A DNA stretch of 62,673 nucleotides from Coleofasciculus sp. FACHB-1120 (GTDB lineage: Bacteria; Cyanobacteriota; Cyanobacteriia; Cyanobacteriales; FACHB-T130): the NCBI RefSeq assembly GCF_014698845.1, contig NZ_JACJTV010000031.1:1-62673 (forward strand). The letters are read 5' to 3'. Positions within the stretch are counted from its first letter, which is position 1, and every line of letters begins with the position of its first letter. Under the pieces are notes generated by a model, which saw nothing but the letters and a program-made list of their open reading frames with translations, was not told the origin of the DNA and did no database searches. The translations under genes were made by a program, and so were the position numbers. Shown here in pieces: positions 61,435-62,673 of the stretch.

Positions 61435-61871
61435 GCGTTTCTGGGTAGCTTCTAGCAGGTGATATATGCAGCTATCCAGTTATTACCTAAACATCCGGAT
61501 GTCTACTCTCTCCTGGGGGATTTCCTCCCGGATGAGAGGGGATAGTATGAGTTTTTCTGGAATTTATGTTAATGAATTTTGAACACCGATGTTCTCTACA
61601 GAAGCGATCGCTTGCTGCCTGAAATTTCCGGGTGCGATCGCTGTCGGGGATCATTTATATTCGGCTGTTCGCTTAAATGGATTATCCTGGTTTAAATACA
61701 GTTCCCTGTCAATGGCTGCTCAATGGAGCAGTCAGAGACGGAGCAAAATGGCACATCTACCAGCGAATTCAAAGAGTTTTGTGCTAGTGCTGCTGAATTA
61801 ATCGCAGCACCAGCAGCGATCGCTTTGTAGGAGCTGTCTAATTTCAACGTTTATTGTTTAGTTCCATAGGC
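61435..61871. other. Unassigned region between the 82-bp element and the pepA relic
   Basis: About 435 bases. A 70-codon frame at 61589-61801 has no recognised features. I find no clear similarity to pepA, the methyltransferase or the transglycosylase here by eye. Confidence 0.35.
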
Positions 61872-62090
61872 ATGATGACCGCGAATCAAGCTACCGGAAC
61901 CCACGCGCATGATGGCACTGCTACCCACTTTAAAATTAGGCTCTGAAATTAAAGGCTACAAACTCCTCACGCTCTTCTCATCTTTCAAATTTAGAATGCT
62001 GGTCAATTCCATCGCTTCCTTAAATCATCCAATTGCCAGGGGATCTCCCTCAAGTGCAAACGCGGCGTATCAGTCACGCTCTGCTTCCAT
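61872..62090 (-). pseudogene. Decayed N-terminal copy of pepA
   Basis: On the minus strand from ATG 62090 the region reads a degenerate copy of the PepA N terminus. EGDPLAIG and FKEAMELTSILNLKDEKS match [45 protein letters not shown] matches [20 protein letters not shown]. At least three stops and a frameshift (TDTPRL is in another frame) interrupt it. Similarity ends near 61880. It has the same orientation relative to the slt fragment at 62275 as the intact pair has. Confidence 0.8.
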
Positions 62091-62274
62091 TCTTTTTTTC
62101 TCTAAAGGATTTTTATCCATTCGTGATTGAGAGTCAATGAGCCGCAGGTTACGAGAAAGATGGCTTGTAAGTTAATACGACCGATTGGGTCTTCTATCTG
62201 GAAAAAGCGAATAACAAGATCGGCGTTACTGAAATGCCAGATAGAGAGAGCAATGTCCGTCGCAAGGAGGTTAC

Positions 62275-62565
62275 ATGAGGAAGTCACGTTCGATTTTTGC
62301 TCGGAGAAAGTCACAGTTTAGTTTTTCCCGATCTCATCAATCCAGACGGAAAAATAAAATAGCGATCGCTGCTGGTGTGGGACTAAGCGCAATTCTGTTG
62401 GGAGCAAGCTTTTTGCCAACCAAGTATGGTACCTGGTTGGAAAAAGTAGTGGGTTGGGTGCCGATGCATGGGTACGGCAGTTTCTTGATGGCGGAAAATC
62501 AGAACGACAATTCTGCGGTTGAGTCTTTAATCTCGCTACCCCCAAAAAAGCGGGCTTCACAACTA
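62275..62565 (+). pseudogene. 5' fragment of a lytic transglycosylase paralogue, cut by an IS630-type element
   Basis: From ATG 62275, with AAGGAGG six bases upstream, the frame reads a basic leader, then KNKIAIAAGVGLSAILLGAS (intact gene: KNKILLGVGAGLLALVAGAT), YGTWLEKVVGW (TSWLEKLT), and LISLPPKKRASQL (LASLPMAQRGAQL). Similarity to the 59083 gene stops at 62565, where the IS630-like element begins. The frame then ends by chance at 62583. About 95 of some 740 residues remain. The strong ribosome-binding site suggests it was a gene not long ago. Confidence 0.82.
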
Positions 62566-62673
62566 GTACCTTGTCAAGCTTGAATTGATGGGTAAAGACG
62601 CTTGAGCTTAATGCGAGCATCAGCGGTAGTAAATTGCCAATCAATTTTTCGAGAATCTAGATTTCGTTGTTTT
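62566..62673 (-). mobile_element. IS630-family element, end only (continues beyond window)
   Basis: The minus strand from the window edge encodes the last 31 residues of an IS630-type transposase: LDSRKIDWQFTTADARIKLK followed by RLYPSIQA and TGA (62574-62576). This C-terminal pattern is characteristic. The slt-like frame is broken at CTAGTA, consistent with the TA target of this family. Only one end of the element is present. Confidence 0.8.

Noticed and set aside
61589-61801. 70-codon plus-strand frame near the decayed duplicate
   Set aside because: No similarity recognised to the duplicated genes and no ribosome-binding site. It may be part of a relic, but I cannot support that.

Overview
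The window looks like chromosome of a filamentous cyanobacterium. The octamer GCGATCGC (HIP1) is scattered throughout. The gene content is also cyanobacterial: a DUF3038/DUF4335 pair, GuaB3, Ser/Thr kinases fused to pentapeptide repeats, large hybrid histidine kinases, and two HpsE-type hormogonium polysaccharide glycosyltransferases. No rRNA, tRNA or CRISPR array was seen. Genus cannot be fixed from sequence alone.

Layout. 1-2.4 kb: remnant of an ISAs1-type transposase, a Mut7-C RNase, RecX, a SemiSWEET-type transporter and two dispersed palindromes. 2.4-14.7 kb: a GAF protein downstream of a large GH38 alpha-mannosidase, an unknown 669-residue protein, a TPR protein, DUF4335 and DUF3038 proteins, and MutS2. 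14.8-22.9 kb: a small unknown gene, a YqiJ/NfeD-like plus flotillin (YqiK-like) membrane pair, a lipoprotein, GuaB3, thioredoxin and a LOG-family protein. 22.9-26.4 kb: tandem Ser/Thr kinases with pentapeptide repeats. 27-35.6 kb: a GT2 enzyme, a membrane protein, and a minus-strand unit of an RsbQ/KAI2-like alpha/beta hydrolase followed by two hybrid histidine kinases. 36.1-37.1 kb: two decayed genes. 37.2-39.1 kb: an SDR and an APH-like protein. 40-47.5 kb: a minus-strand nucleotide-sugar operon (RfbF, LhgO, epimerase, C-methyltransferase, RfbC-type epimerase, 2-oxoglutarate oxygenase, DUF4910). 47.7-49.8 kb: a UbiA / YqeG phosphatase / small transporter unit ending in a strong terminator. 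50.4-51.6 kb: an inactivated IS1-like element with very long inverted repeats. 51.7-55.2 kb: three glycosyltransferases. 56-61.3 kb: PepA, a methyltransferase and a lytic transglycosylase. 61.3-62.67 kb: a decayed copy of the pepA-slt neighbourhood, cut by an IS630-type element at the window edge.

How the genes work together. The 40-55 kb block is best read as surface polysaccharide synthesis: CDP-sugar formation, sugar modification, lipid-linked sugar chemistry and glycosyl transfer. The 28.8-35.6 kb operon is best read as a small-molecule receptor or hydrolase wired to a two-component phosphorelay.

The most unusual theme is how densely small palindromic or low-complexity repeats have invaded genes. 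Several sit in frame inside conserved domains: a receiver domain, a histidine-kinase ATPase domain, GH38 and MutS2. One apparent 22-base insertion has broken an IS transposase, and a MITE-like element sits inside that same IS's terminal repeat. The other main candidate for a new system is the KAI2/RsbQ-like hydrolase with its two hybrid kinases.
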